DNA from: Verrucomicrobiaceae bacterium
GTDB taxonomy: Bacteria > Verrucomicrobiota > Verrucomicrobiae > Verrucomicrobiales > Akkermansiaceae
DNA length: 5,878 nt
Reading direction: 5' to 3'
Assembly (NCBI GenBank): GCA_003820635.1
Contig: RPOS01000173.1
Span: forward strand, 1 to 5,878
The stretch's first letter is position 1; the number at the start of each line of letters is the position of its first letter. The notes beneath the pieces were generated by a model that was not told the DNA's origin, made no database searches, and saw only the letters and a list, made by a program, of their open reading frames with translations. The translations under genes were made by a program, and so were the position numbers. Below are positions 5,872 to 5,878 of this stretch, piece by piece.

Positions 5872-5878
5872 GACTGGA

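Noticed and set aside
5744..5878. An open minus-strand frame running in from the right edge to a TAG near 5744, possibly the tail of an upstream gene
   Set aside because: About 45 codons with Ser/Arg/Phe-rich content and no recognisable motif; too little is visible to call a gene end.
1..5878. tRNA, rRNA, CRISPR array, insertion sequence or defence system
   Set aside because: No regularly spaced repeats, transposase motifs, terminal inverted repeats or RNA-gene signatures were seen on either strand.

Overview
The window holds three genes, all on the minus strand and read from right to left, that look like one carbohydrate-degradation operon. About 460 bases of leader and upstream DNA lie at its right end. 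The order of transcription is: a GH106-related glycoside hydrolase (5421 to 3577), a GH120 beta-xylosidase-type beta-helix protein (3577 to 1748), and a GH78-type alpha-L-rhamnosidase (from 1703, running off the left edge without a stop). The first two genes share one base in a TGATG stop/start overlap. The third starts with GTG 44 bases after the second gene's stop. The long open frames on the plus strand lie opposite these genes and read as low-complexity Arg/Pro/His/Ala-rich sequence; they are antisense shadows.

The organism cannot be named from the sequence. The DNA is fairly GC-rich inside the genes, Shine-Dalgarno signals are sparse, and several rare glycosidase families sit next to each other. 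This pattern fits a plant-polysaccharide-using member of Verrucomicrobiota or a related group, or possibly another PVC or soil/gut bacterium. That assignment is inference.

How the genes work together: two enzymes belong to, or resemble, alpha-L-rhamnosidase families (GH78, GH106) and one belongs to the beta-xylosidase family GH120. None has a visible signal peptide. The simplest reading is intracellular trimming of an imported oligosaccharide or plant glycoside that carries rhamnose and xylose. The exact substrate is not determined. No transporter, regulator or rhamnose/xylose catabolic gene is visible in the window.

The right-hand 457 bases (5422 to 5878) contain no convincing complete gene. 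They hold an AT-rich, promoter-like stretch with nested inverted repeats (5625 to 5663), a perfect 18-bp palindrome (5691 to 5708), small direct repeats, and GC-rich hairpins at the edge. The roughly 200-base leader contains a protein-like but frame-broken short reading frame. It is interrupted exactly at an 8-bp tandem duplication (5579 to 5594). A 24-codon ORF follows and overlaps the first glycosidase gene by ATGA. This leader is the least ordinary part of the window.
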